Assembly (NCBI GenBank): GCA_050298035.1
Contig: JBNKTK010000020.1
Coordinates: forward strand, 1-41,545
DNA: 41,545 nt
Source of the DNA: Gaoshiqia sp050298035
GTDB taxonomy: Bacteria; Bacteroidota; Bacteroidia; Bacteroidales; Prolixibacteraceae
Direction: 5' to 3'
A program made the position numbers and the translations under genes. The notes under the pieces were generated by a model. That model did no database searches, was not told where the DNA came from, and saw only the letters and a list, made by a program, of their open reading frames with translations. This document shows, piece by piece, positions 1-6,692 of this stretch (position 1 is its first letter; every line of letters begins with the position of its first letter).

Positions 1-534
1 ACCAGCGGTTTGACCCGGTCTGTTCAGGATGTGGAAACACGAAATTTATATGAAGGGGACAGCAAAAGCAAAGGGCTTGATTTTTTCCTTAAAAAGGATA
101 TTAATGGCCATTCCTTTTGGGTGGCATATACCCTGAGCCAAACGCTGGAGCATTATCCGTATTTTGGTGAAGGTGTTTATTTGTGGGCGCTTCACGATCA
201 GCGGCATGAATTGAAAGCTGCAGCTCTGGTGAAAATAAAGTCGTTGCACCTTTCGGCCAACTATGTGTTTGGTTCCGGTTTCCCCGACCCATTGCTGGTT
301 GATGACGGGAATTACGAACGCGATTACCACCGGTTGGATGTGGCCGCAGTTTACAGGTTTAAAATGAAGAAAGTTGGTCTGGAAGCAGGCATCTCCGTTC
401 TGAATGTTTTCAATTACGAAAATATCAAGTACGCCAACTTTATTCGTGTGCCGGACGATCAGGAAGCCACCATTAACTTTCATGCCGAGGCAGTCCCCCT
501 TACTCCGACAATGTTCCTGAACCTTTCATTTTAA
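1..534 (+). CDS. TonB-dependent receptor, C-terminal fragment
   Basis: The frame is open to the left edge of the window, so the true start lies upstream; the TTG at position 10 is internal. About 177 residues remain. They show alternating hydrophobic and polar strands, aromatic girdle residues, a segment typical of the last TonB-receptor strands (GISVLNVFNYENIKYANF, near the end), and a terminal Phe (NLSF), as expected for an outer-membrane barrel inserted by the BAM machinery. TonB-dependent receptors import ligands across the outer membrane using energy from TonB-ExbBD. The substrate cannot be judged because the plug and most of the barrel are missing. No SusD-like partner follows, so this is probably not a typical SusC of a polysaccharide locus. 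Confidence 0.75.
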   Translation, partial: TSGLTRSVQDVETRNLYEGDSKSKGLDFFLKKDINGHSFWVAYTLSQTLEHYPYFGEGVYLWALHDQRHELKAAALVKIKSLHLSANYVFGSGFPDPLLVDDGNYERDYHRLDVAAVYRFKMKKVGLEAGISVLNVFNYENIKYANFIRVPDDQEATINFHAEAVPLTPTMFLNLSF

Positions 535-585
535 TTCAGTCGTGTCCGACTAAAATTGATTGAATCTTCCAGAAATATTGAAAAT

Positions 586-728
586 ATTACGTCCCTACGG
601 GACTTGAAATAAGTTAGGGTCAACTTTTTTTCTACCTGTATTTTATTCCTGCCGGGATTGCCCCGGAGGCGCAAAATGGTGGTAGAGAGTAAGATGCGAA
701 TCACATAAAAGTCCCGTAGGGACGTAAT
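586..728. repeat. REP-like inverted repeat pair around GTCCCTACGGGAC
   Basis: Bases 586-605 and 709-728 are perfect 20-base reverse complements separated by 103 bases. Each arm contains the small palindrome GTCCC-TAC-GGGAC, which can fold alone, while the two arms can also pair with each other. This arrangement (two REP-like units in opposite orientation) resembles BIME-type elements mobilised by REP-associated IS200-like transposases. No transposase is present in the window. Confidence 0.65.
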
Positions 729-1035
729 CTCAATTTTCCGGACAATAATGATTTTAATTGTACCCTATAACCGATTTGGATCTTGGTTGATTGTCTCATC
801 CGGGACAAAATGTAGGTCAGGGGAATCACATTTCCATTTTTAGAACAATTTGCAGGTTCAGAGGAAAACCAGCCTGAAAGGCTGAGATAATTCAGATCCG
901 GTCTACGAGACGTCAGCCTTTTAGTCTGAAAAACAACAGGAATGACTAGAAATTTGGAAGCGATGCTCACTCCCGGGGACTTGCAGCTATCTGCTTGCAA
1001 CTTGCGGCTCGTTGTGCAAAATTTTTGCCGGACAG

Positions 1036-1063
1036 GGTAGGGTAAAGTTGTATCAATTCGGTT
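1036..1063 (+). promoter_or_regulatory. Candidate ECF-type promoter, copy 1
   Basis: GGTAGGGTA at 1036-1044 is followed, after 14 bases, by CGGTT at 1059-1063, ending 44 bases before the ATG at 1107. The same two blocks with the same 14-base spacing occur upstream of the paralogous gene at 1811. Paired boxes at fixed spacing before two paralogues suggest a shared alternative-sigma promoter, but only two copies are visible. Confidence 0.4.
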
Positions 1064-1106
1064 CACACCCGAAAAAAAGATTATTAACGACTTTAAATTA
1101 TCAGTT

Positions 1107-1559
1107 ATGAGAACATTTTTGAAATCATTGGCAGTTGCCCTATTGGTCGTAGCATCGTCAGCAGTATGGGCGCAAACAGATGAAGTAGTAACCGAAGAAC
1201 CCACAACAGATGAAACAACAGCGGTTTGCGTTCCGGTTGGCGGTGCATACCGCGGAGCAATGGGACAGGCCCGCGGGGCAGGTAGCGAGTTCCGTACCGC
1301 TTTCCGTGCCACATTGAGCGAAGAACAGCTGGCTATTTTGGAAAACAGGGAGTTGACCCGTGACGAAAAACGCACCATGCTCCAGGAATCGATGACCGAA
1401 GAACAACGCGAAATGTTCGATGCACATCAGCAACTGATGCAGGAACAACGCCAGGGAATGGCCAATGCATATGGCAAAGGAAATGCCCGTCAGGGAGCAC
1501 GGCAAGGTGCCCAGCAAAATGCTCAGCGTGGAATGAGGCATGGCCGAGGGGGGAATTAA
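1107..1559 (+). CDS. Small secreted protein, paralogue 1
   Basis: This 150-residue protein is not assigned to a family. Residues 1-22 form a signal peptide (hydrophobic core, cleavage after VWAQ), so it is exported to the periplasm or beyond. The middle (about 58-110) is charged and helical, with SEEQLAILEN, ELTRDEKR and MTEEQREMF; these recall the LTxxQ motifs of Spy/CpxP periplasmic chaperones, but the match is loose. The C-terminus is rich in Gln, Ala, Gly, Arg and Asn. The protein at 1811 shares the signal peptide style and the core SEFRT...SEEQLAILEN, so the two are tandem paralogues. A promoter-like pair lies 44 bases upstream. Function unknown; a stress-induced periplasmic chaperone is one possibility. 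Confidence 0.75.
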   Translation: MRTFLKSLAVALLVVASSAVWAQTDEVVTEEPTTDETTAVCVPVGGAYRGAMGQARGAGSEFRTAFRATLSEEQLAILENRELTRDEKRTMLQESMTEEQREMFDAHQQLMQEQRQGMANAYGKGNARQGARQGAQQNAQRGMRHGRGGN

Positions 1560-1591
1560 CCGCCTCTCCCCAAGTGAAAACGCTAAAACAA

Positions 1592-1619
1592 GGTAGGGTA
1601 GATTTATTTTCAAACGGTA
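1592..1619 (+). promoter_or_regulatory. Candidate ECF-type promoter, copy 2
   Basis: GGTAGGGTA at 1592-1600, a 14-base spacer, then CGGTA at 1615-1619. It matches the pair at 1036-1063 in both boxes and spacing. It is 191 bases from the ATG at 1811, but only about 48 if the 144-base element at 1649-1792 is subtracted, close to the 44 bases seen for the first paralogue. Confidence 0.4.
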
Positions 1620-1648
1620 TGCAGTTGTAATAAGAAATTCATTATAAG

Positions 1649-1792
1649 TTCTACTTTGACACATTCTGGAAATCTGGATGTTTTTACCCTAAATCCCTGA
1701 AGGGAACATCCAGATTTTTCTCCTGGCTCCCTTCAGGGACGGGGTAAAACAGGAGAAAAATCGAACACCAATATTAATCTGTCAAAGTAGAA
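1649..1792. repeat. 144-bp MITE/BIME-like inverted-repeat element
   Basis: The ends are perfect 13-base inverted repeats (TTCTACTTTGACA at 1649-1661, its reverse complement at 1780-1792). Inside are two consecutive hairpins: arms 1673-1682/1705-1714 and arms 1713-1725/1750-1762. Their loops carry TCCCTGAAGGGA (1694-1705) and its reverse complement TCCCTTCAGGGA (1728-1739), so the halves can also pair with each other. It encodes nothing. No clear target-site duplication is visible. It lies between the candidate promoter and the gene at 1811, so it would be transcribed in the leader. Confidence 0.7.
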
Positions 1793-1796
1793 TTAG

Positions 1797-1803
1797 AAGG
1801 AGG
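1797..1803 (+). promoter_or_regulatory. Strong Shine-Dalgarno site
   Basis: AAGGAGG lies 7 bases before the ATG at 1811 and matches the anti-SD sequence fully. Most starts in this window lack such a site, as is usual in Bacteroidota, so this gene may be translated unusually well. It begins 5 bases after the inverted-repeat element. Confidence 0.6.
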
Positions 1804-1810
1804 AAATAAT

Positions 1811-2485
1811 ATGAAAACACGATTTAAAATTTTAGCATCAGCAGTACTCATGTCGTTGGTTTTTTCATCAGCAGCATGGGCGCAAACAGAGGACGAACCT
1901 ATTCAGGATCGTGACCAGACCCAAACTCGGTTACAGGATGGCACCGGCGATGGTGAACCGGATCAGCTTCGCACTCGTGACCGTGTGCATCTCAACCTGA
2001 CTGATGACCAGGTTACTTCACTGGAGCAAACGCGGGGGCGGAATAGCGAGTTCCGGACTACATTAGTTGCCACTTTCAGCGAAGAGCAACTGGCCATTCT
2101 CGAAAACATGGAAATGACCCGGGAAGAAAAGCGTGCTGCATTGCAGGCAACATTTACCGAGGAACAAATGCAGATGATTGAAGCTCAACAGCAACTTCGG
2201 GCTGAGCAACGGGCTCAGATGGGCAAATCGCTGTCGGAAGGTGAAATGCAACAAATAAGGCAGCGGAACCGGAATTCTGCAAACAGCGAGAATGTTGATG
2301 CGATTCAGGAACAGGCACAAATCCAAGCACAAGAACAGGCACAAACTCAGGCACAGGAGCAAGCTTGCCAACAAGCGCAGGAACAGGCACAACAACAGGC
2401 ACAGGAACAAGCTTGTCAACAAGCGCAAGAGCAGGCTCAGGAGCAAGCAGGGGGACGTTATGGTAATGGAAAAGGTGGAAATTAG
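1811..2485 (+). CDS. Small secreted protein, paralogue 2, with Gln/Ala repeat tail
   Basis: The 224-residue product starts with a signal peptide (residues 1-25, ending AAWAQ) followed by an acidic, Gln/Asp-rich stretch. A helical core (about 77-135) contains NSEFRT, SEEQLAILEN, MTREEKR and FTEEQMQMIEAQ, the same core as the protein at 1107. From about residue 166 the chain is a near-periodic array of QAQEQA and QACQQAQEQA units, encoded by a repetitive DNA tract at about 2308-2447, before a short GGRYGNGKGG end. The tail should form an extended helix or coiled coil and includes two Cys residues. The gene has a very strong ribosome site and is followed by a terminator. Function unknown. Tail length may vary between strains because of the DNA repeat. 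Confidence 0.75.
   Translation: MKTRFKILASAVLMSLVFSSAAWAQTEDEPIQDRDQTQTRLQDGTGDGEPDQLRTRDRVHLNLTDDQVTSLEQTRGRNSEFRTTLVATFSEEQLAILENMEMTREEKRAALQATFTEEQMQMIEAQQQLRAEQRAQMGKSLSEGEMQQIRQRNRNSANSENVDAIQEQAQIQAQEQAQTQAQEQACQQAQEQAQQQAQEQACQQAQEQAQEQAGGRYGNGKGGN
2308..2447 (+). repeat. Coding repeat for Gln/Ala-Glu units
   Basis: Imperfect direct repeats of CAGGCACAGGAACAAGC-like units encode the QAQEQA and QACQQAQEQA array of the 1811 protein. Units differ mostly at third codon positions, which suggests selection on the protein as well as repeat slippage. Confidence 0.6.
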
Positions 2486-2504
2486 CGTTATGCTCAACTG
2501 AAAA

Positions 2505-2546
2505 GTTCGCAGGCAATTCTGTTTTGTCTGCGGGCTTTTTTATTGA
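2505..2546 (+). terminator. Rho-independent terminator
   Basis: An 11-pair stem (with G-U pairs) from GTTCGCAGGCA to TGTCTGCGGGC is followed by TTTTTTATT, just after the 1811 gene. Confidence 0.7.
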
Positions 2547-2609
2547 CGTGGTTGTTCCGGTCAGGATTTTTTTGTTGAGTTTAGGTATTGACTATTATTT
2601 GAAGACACT

Positions 2610-3512
2610 ATGAAACGAGTTTTTGTTTTGATGTTTCTTGCCTGGTTGGCTGCAGTTTCGGTAAAAGCACAGAACCCTGTTGTTACCGATGAATTGAGGA
2701 TTGCACGGGTTGATTCGCTGCTTGATGATCTGTTTTTCGGCGATGAAGAACTGACAGGCCTTTTCACGGAGAAGAAGAATTATCAGTTCCTGTATTGGCG
2801 GGCCAATTATGATTCGCGGACTTTCTTCGCGGGCCGGGAAATTGGTTCAAATCAATACAACCTGTCAGGCCAGATGTACTATCTGAATTCGAATGGGATT
2901 TTTGCCGGGGTTTCCGGGGCGTGGTACAGCCAGCTTGATCCGGGATACCGAACAACCATCCTGACCCTTGGCTTTGGCAAAGGCCTGAAAAAAGCAAAAT
3001 TTTTCCGCTATCGTCTTGCTTACGATTACTACCTGTTCAACAATGATGATCCCGATTTTGACCCCTTATACACCAGCAGTTTGACGGCTGGCATCACCTT
3101 AAAAAGTAAAAGCCTGGGAACCCGGTTTAATTCAACTTTTCTTTTGGGTAAAGAAGTAAGCACACAGCTCTCCTGGAATACCTATGCCTACCTTAATCTG
3201 GTGAAGCTTGGCAAGTACGATAAGATCAGGCTTGAACCGCAGGTCCTGTTTTATTTCGGTACCGAGTCTGCCGAGTTCCTGCTGAACGAGGTGCTGATTG
3301 ACCCGCTGACAAATATTGAGTACACCAGCTACTATAAAGATGTTTTTGGACTGATGAACGTTCAGCTTCAGTTGCCTTTGAACATTACCCTTAAGAATTT
3401 CGACTTTGAGGCTGCCTGGATTTATAACCTCCCGCGAACAATGGGCGACGGCATGTCCTATCCCGAAAATTCATTCTTCCGGGTATCGATTGGTTATATT
3501 TTGAGCTTGTAA
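2610..3512 (+). CDS. Predicted outer-membrane beta-barrel protein
   Basis: This 300-residue protein has a signal peptide (residues 1-20, ending VKAQ) and then, from about residue 50, repeated amphipathic strands with frequent Tyr/Phe/Trp and Gly, ending in FFRVSIGYILSL, a plausible final beta strand. This pattern suggests a barrel of roughly 10-14 strands in the outer membrane. No catalytic motif or named family was recognised. The gene lies alone between a terminator (2505-2546) and a long non-coding gap, so it is probably monocistronic. Its job cannot be inferred from neighbours. Confidence 0.7.
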   Translation: MKRVFVLMFLAWLAAVSVKAQNPVVTDELRIARVDSLLDDLFFGDEELTGLFTEKKNYQFLYWRANYDSRTFFAGREIGSNQYNLSGQMYYLNSNGIFAGVSGAWYSQLDPGYRTTILTLGFGKGLKKAKFFRYRLAYDYYLFNNDDPDFDPLYTSSLTAGITLKSKSLGTRFNSTFLLGKEVSTQLSWNTYAYLNLVKLGKYDKIRLEPQVLFYFGTESAEFLLNEVLIDPLTNIEYTSYYKDVFGLMNVQLQLPLNITLKNFDFEAAWIYNLPRTMGDGMSYPENSFFRVSIGYILSL

Positions 3513-4004
3513 AAGAAGGTTGTCGGAATAACTTTTTAGGACACTATTTCAGAATAAGTTGAATTGGGCTTATACGCAAAACATTTTATTACAAACCCAG
3601 AGGGCTAAAATGTTTATGAGAAATTGAATGGGGGAGGATGTGCGAACCTGGGGGCACAAAATCGAACTATTTAATAGCGAATTAAAGCTTTTGGGGGATT
3701 TTCCGGTTTTATAAAAACTGTCTGCTTTTTTGTGAGAACTAAATTTGTTAAATAATAAGCATCGGGGCTGATATTTGTTTTTTATTATATTTTACTGTTA
3801 AATATTTGTCCTTAAAGAATATAGACTTAGTGCGAAAACATGGAATGAATACTCATTTAATGACACTTTGTAAAAAATCTTATTGACAAAACGATTCAAA
3901 TTTTAGATCTTCCATTTTTGTTAAGAAGAGTATTCTATGGCTTTCACCAATCGGAATATTTTTCTCTGAACACGATACTAACTTAATGCAACGACTACCT
4001 GTTT
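3513..4004. other. A+T-rich intergenic region
   Basis: No gene is evident in these 492 bases. A 10-base inverted repeat (AAACATTTTA at 3579-3588, reverse complement at 3606-3615) brackets ACCCAGAGGG and may be a decayed copy of an intergenic Bacteroidota repeat. The rest is A+T-rich and separates convergent genes. Confidence 0.5.
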
Positions 4005-4742
4005 TTATAGTTTTTTTAGCAGTTTTTGTGCTGCGGCATAATCTTCGGCACTCTCCGGTATTTCCTTCAGAATAGCCTTACACTGATCATACTGTTTCTG
4101 CTTTAGTTTGTTTAAAGCTAAGTACCAGACAGCCTTATGCTTGAATACAGAAGCTCCGTCTTTTATAGTTTCCATAACGGCTTCTGATTCAGCATAACGA
4201 TCAAGTTCAAGTAATGTAATCCCTTTGAAAAAAAGCAACTCAGTGTTATCTGGTTGCTGAAGAAGCAGTTTATTAATGTCCTGAAGTGCAGCTGAATAAT
4301 CGGAACTGTTAAAATCATGCTCGGCAAGGGTGATTGCATCATTAGATATCCCACGCACTGTTATTTCCAAAACGGGATGAACAGCATAATCATTGTACCT
4401 GGGATGCGAGTTAAAAAGCACCGATACCCAGATTATAACTGCAATAGATGCCGCTACCATCCAGGGTTTATAATTGAAAAGCGAAATAACTTTCTTTTTT
4501 TGCGGAGCTGAAGCCAGAATGTATTCTTGCCCCAGACCATTTAATGTGTTTGACAAGCGATTCTTTTCCTCCCGGTTGACAGTACGCGAAGAAATGGTGT
4601 GTTCCACTTCCTTGTATAACTCCATTTCGGTTGCAAATTCCTCATCGGTTTGCAGTCTGTCTTCGAAATCTCTTAATTCTTCACCATTCAGTTCCCCGTT
4701 GAGGTATTTTTCAAAATTAATATAATCCCGTTCGTCCATCAT
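4005..4742 (-). CDS. Anti-sigma-like membrane protein with TPR domain
   Basis: The 245-residue protein has an anti-sigma-like N-terminus (about residues 9-50: FEKYLNGELNGEELRDFEDRL, a common start in Bacteroidota anti-sigma factors), a basic patch, one membrane segment at about 94-110, and a C-terminal helical region (about 140-245) that reads as tetratricopeptide repeats (AALQDINKLLLQQPDNTELLF, then LELDRYAESEAV). The expected topology puts the sigma-binding part in the cytoplasm and the TPRs in the periplasm. The gene starts 8 bases after the ECF sigma gene at 4751-5326, so the two are co-transcribed. Inference: it holds the sigma factor and senses an envelope signal through its TPRs. A zinc-binding anti-sigma motif is absent. 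Confidence 0.75.
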   Translation of the reverse strand: MMDERDYINFEKYLNGELNGEELRDFEDRLQTDEEFATEMELYKEVEHTISSRTVNREEKNRLSNTLNGLGQEYILASAPQKKKVISLFNYKPWMVAASIAVIIWVSVLFNSHPRYNDYAVHPVLEITVRGISNDAITLAEHDFNSSDYSAALQDINKLLLQQPDNTELLFFKGITLLELDRYAESEAVMETIKDGASVFKHKAVWYLALNKLKQKQYDQCKAILKEIPESAEDYAAAQKLLKKL

Positions 4743-4750
4743 AAAACAAA

Positions 4751-5326
4751 TTAGAGTTGATAATATTCTTCTGATCCCTTAATCATCTGAATTAACTGAG
4801 CCATACACTGCGATTTCTTTTTTCGAGCATACCCATAAGTAACACTTAGCGCTTCCGCAACCTTCTCCATCGATTTCAAAAGAAAAGTTTTTTCAAGCAA
4901 CTCTTTACATTTCTGCCCGAGCTCTTTGAATTTTGCTTCGAACAGCGCAGTTCGTTTTTCAAATAATTCAGTTTCTTCAGCTAATTCAGCTTGTTCGTCG
5001 GTAATAGATACACTTTCTTCCAGGATTGTTACCTGCCTGTTTTGCTTTTCCGACTTTAATTTGTTTATCCATTTCCGTTTACACAATAAAAAGAAATAGG
5101 CTTCAAACGGACAAGTTAACACAAGTTGTTTCTCCTTTGCCTGATGATAAAGCGTAATTAAAGTTTCCTGGATCACATCCTGGGCATCTTCGGCATTGCC
5201 ACCATTACTTAAAATATATGACGAAATTTTTCCGGAGAATCTGGAATAAATTTCTCTCAACAACAAATCATTGCCTGCAACAAGTGCCTCAATGTATTTA
5301 TGGTCTTCATGCGGTATTTTATTCAT
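4751..5326 (-). CDS. ECF-family RNA polymerase sigma factor
   Basis: The 191-residue protein has region 2 at about 15-90 (NAEDAQDVIQETLITLYHQA, the core-binding and -10 recognition helix) and region 4 at about 130-180 (SMEKVAEALSVTYGYARKKK, a helix-turn-helix), with no region 3, as in extracytoplasmic-function sigma factors. ECF factors direct RNA polymerase to promoters with a conserved -35 box and short -10 box, usually under an adjacent anti-sigma factor. Here the TPR protein at 4005 follows 8 bases downstream. It is divergent from the lipoprotein gene at 5600. The matched boxes before 5600 and 6693 are likely targets. No such box is visible before the sigma gene itself, so autoregulation is not supported. 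Confidence 0.9.
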   Translation of the reverse strand: MNKIPHEDHKYIEALVAGNDLLLREIYSRFSGKISSYILSNGGNAEDAQDVIQETLITLYHQAKEKQLVLTCPFEAYFFLLCKRKWINKLKSEKQNRQVTILEESVSITDEQAELAEETELFEKRTALFEAKFKELGQKCKELLEKTFLLKSMEKVAEALSVTYGYARKKKSQCMAQLIQMIKGSEEYYQL

Positions 5327-5599
5327 AGATGAACTTCTGTGTCAATTACGAAATAAATGTAATCAGTAAAAGCTAAAATAAAAAAATATCCAATGGGCAA
5401 TTCATCTGGACCCCTCTGTTTATATGGCTTTCAAGAATCTGTCTCTAGCAAAAAACAAATCAAATCAAAAAAAAATCAAAAAAAGCAGGGTAACAAAAAT
5501 TTCGTGCTGCTGATCTAAAGGCAACAACGGTCAAACAACTCTTCGGAGAACGACAAAAAGAGAATTTAAAACTAATAGTAAAACGTAAAATTAACAACA
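5327..5599. other. Divergent regulatory region
   Basis: This A-rich gap separates the sigma factor (minus) from the lipoprotein (plus). It contains the candidate ECF promoter at 5487-5519 for the plus strand. I found no convincing TAnnTTTG box for the minus-strand sigma gene. Confidence 0.5.
5487..5519 (+). promoter_or_regulatory. Candidate ECF promoter, lipoprotein 1
   Basis: AGGGTAACAA (5487-5496), a 15-base spacer, then GATCTAAA (5512-5519), 80 bases before the ATG at 5600. An identical -35-like block and GATCTA at the same spacing precede the gene at 6693. The AAC-containing upstream box fits the general style of ECF -35 elements. Confidence 0.6.
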
Positions 5600-6571
5600 A
5601 TGAAAACTTCAAAACAAATTTTAGGATTAATGGCCGCGGCCTTAGTGGCTTTTACAAGTTGCCAAAAAGATGACGTGGATATTCAGGAACCAGTATCTGT
5701 TCCGGACGGAGCAGCCCTAACCAGCATGTTTGAAAATAATCGTGCAGAAACTACTCAGCAGTTTACAATTAATGCTGCCACCGGAGGAACAATAACGGGG
5801 ACAGACGGAACAACCATTTATTTCTCGCCTAACTCGTTTGGAATTAACGGATCGCCGGTAAGCGGATCGGTTGAAGTAGAATTAATTGAGATTTACGATA
5901 AAGGTTCAATGCTATTAAATAATAAACCAACCATGGGGCAAAGAGCCAGCGGAGTTCGGGAAGTGCTAAAATCAGCAGGTGAATTTTACATTAATGCCGT
6001 ACAAGGAAGCAATCAGTTGGAATTATTGAATGCAACAAGCGTTTCAAGCAAACCTTTTGCCCCTTCAGAAATGGACTTTAATATGATGTTGTTTACCGGT
6101 GGTACCGAACTCAATGATACAACCGCCTGGAAGGAGGCCGGTGAGGTAGGTTTTAAAGACGGACAGGGCGCAGATGGTGGTGCTGTAACATATAGTTTTA
6201 ATATAGGTTCCTTTGGCTGGACAAATTTGGATAGGTGGTACAGTTACACAGGACCTAAAACAATGCTTTACGTTGATGTGCCGGAAGGATTTGACGGAGA
6301 TAATTGCGAAGTGTACCTGTCATACGATGGAGAACCTACTGCCCTGGCCAGAATGGATGTATGGAGTACAGAAAATGGAATGTTCACCGAGCATTACGGC
6401 CAAATACCAATCGGGCAACAGGTACATTTTATTCTGGTAGCTGAAATTGACGGGCAACTCCATGCAAAAATACAGGCTGCCACAATTGTAGATGGACATA
6501 TTGAAGTAATGGACGGACTAACCCCAATATCTCAATCGGATCTGGAATCTTCAATCAATTCATTACCATAA
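5600..6571 (+). CDS. Surface lipoprotein 1 of the ECF locus
   Basis: The 323-residue product has a lipoprotein signal peptide with lipobox FTSC (Cys21) followed by QKDD, matching the Bacteroidota lipoprotein export signal (Lys followed by two acidic residues just after the Cys), so surface display is expected. Residues about 55-140 (TINAATGGTITGTDGTTIYF, then VEVELIEIYDKGSMLLNNKP) resemble the ZU5-like or beta-sandwich region found in Bacteroidota surface proteins. The C-terminal part (about 205-323) has GSFGWTNLDRWYS, TMLYVDVPEG, VYLSYDGEP and MFTEHYGQIPIG, nearly all repeated in the lipoprotein at 6693. The two are tandem duplicates, each with its own candidate ECF promoter. Biochemical role unknown; the conserved C-terminal block may bind a ligand or partner. 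Confidence 0.8.
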   Translation: MKTSKQILGLMAAALVAFTSCQKDDVDIQEPVSVPDGAALTSMFENNRAETTQQFTINAATGGTITGTDGTTIYFSPNSFGINGSPVSGSVEVELIEIYDKGSMLLNNKPTMGQRASGVREVLKSAGEFYINAVQGSNQLELLNATSVSSKPFAPSEMDFNMMLFTGGTELNDTTAWKEAGEVGFKDGQGADGGAVTYSFNIGSFGWTNLDRWYSYTGPKTMLYVDVPEGFDGDNCEVYLSYDGEPTALARMDVWSTENGMFTEHYGQIPIGQQVHFILVAEIDGQLHAKIQAATIVDGHIEVMDGLTPISQSDLESSINSLP

Positions 6572-6590
6572 ATGAAGGGGTATTGATAGT

Positions 6591-6609
6591 GTCGGGCAAT
6601 TTGCCCGGC
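6591..6609 (+). terminator. Hairpin between the two lipoprotein genes
   Basis: CGGGCA at 6593-6598 pairs with TGCCCG at 6602-6607, followed by ATTATTAAT rather than a clean T run. It may act as a weak terminator or a 3'-end stabiliser, leaving the second lipoprotein to its own promoter at 6637-6669. Confidence 0.4.
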
Positions 6610-6636
6610 ATTATTAATCCCCATTTTTCTGAAAAA

Positions 6637-6669
6637 AGGGTAACAATTTAAACAAGCTATCGATCTATA
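6637..6669 (+). promoter_or_regulatory. Candidate ECF promoter, lipoprotein 2
   Basis: AGGGTAACAA (6637-6646), 15 bases, then GATCTATA (6662-6669), 23 bases before the ATG at 6693. The spacer sequence differs from that of the copy at 5487-5519 while the two boxes agree, the pattern expected of conserved promoter elements rather than a simple duplicated leader. Confidence 0.6.
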
Positions 6670-6692
6670 AAAAACACTTAAAATTTATAATA

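Larger units (their letters stand above)
535..1106. other. Intergenic region with REP-like inverted repeat
   Basis: No credible gene was found in this 572-base gap; minus-strand frames here are low-quality. It holds the 20-base inverted repeat at 586-605/709-728 and, near its right end, the promoter-like pair upstream of the 1107 gene. The rest shows nothing I can assign. Confidence 0.6.

Noticed and set aside
701..1378. Long minus-strand frame of 225 codons
   Set aside because: Half lies opposite the secreted-protein gene; composition is Ser/Arg-rich with no domain, as expected of an antisense shadow.
2063..2516. Minus-strand Leu/Val-rich frames opposite the Gln/Ala repeat
   Set aside because: Their hydrophobic repeats are the mirror of the CAG/GCA-rich coding repeat of the 1811 gene.
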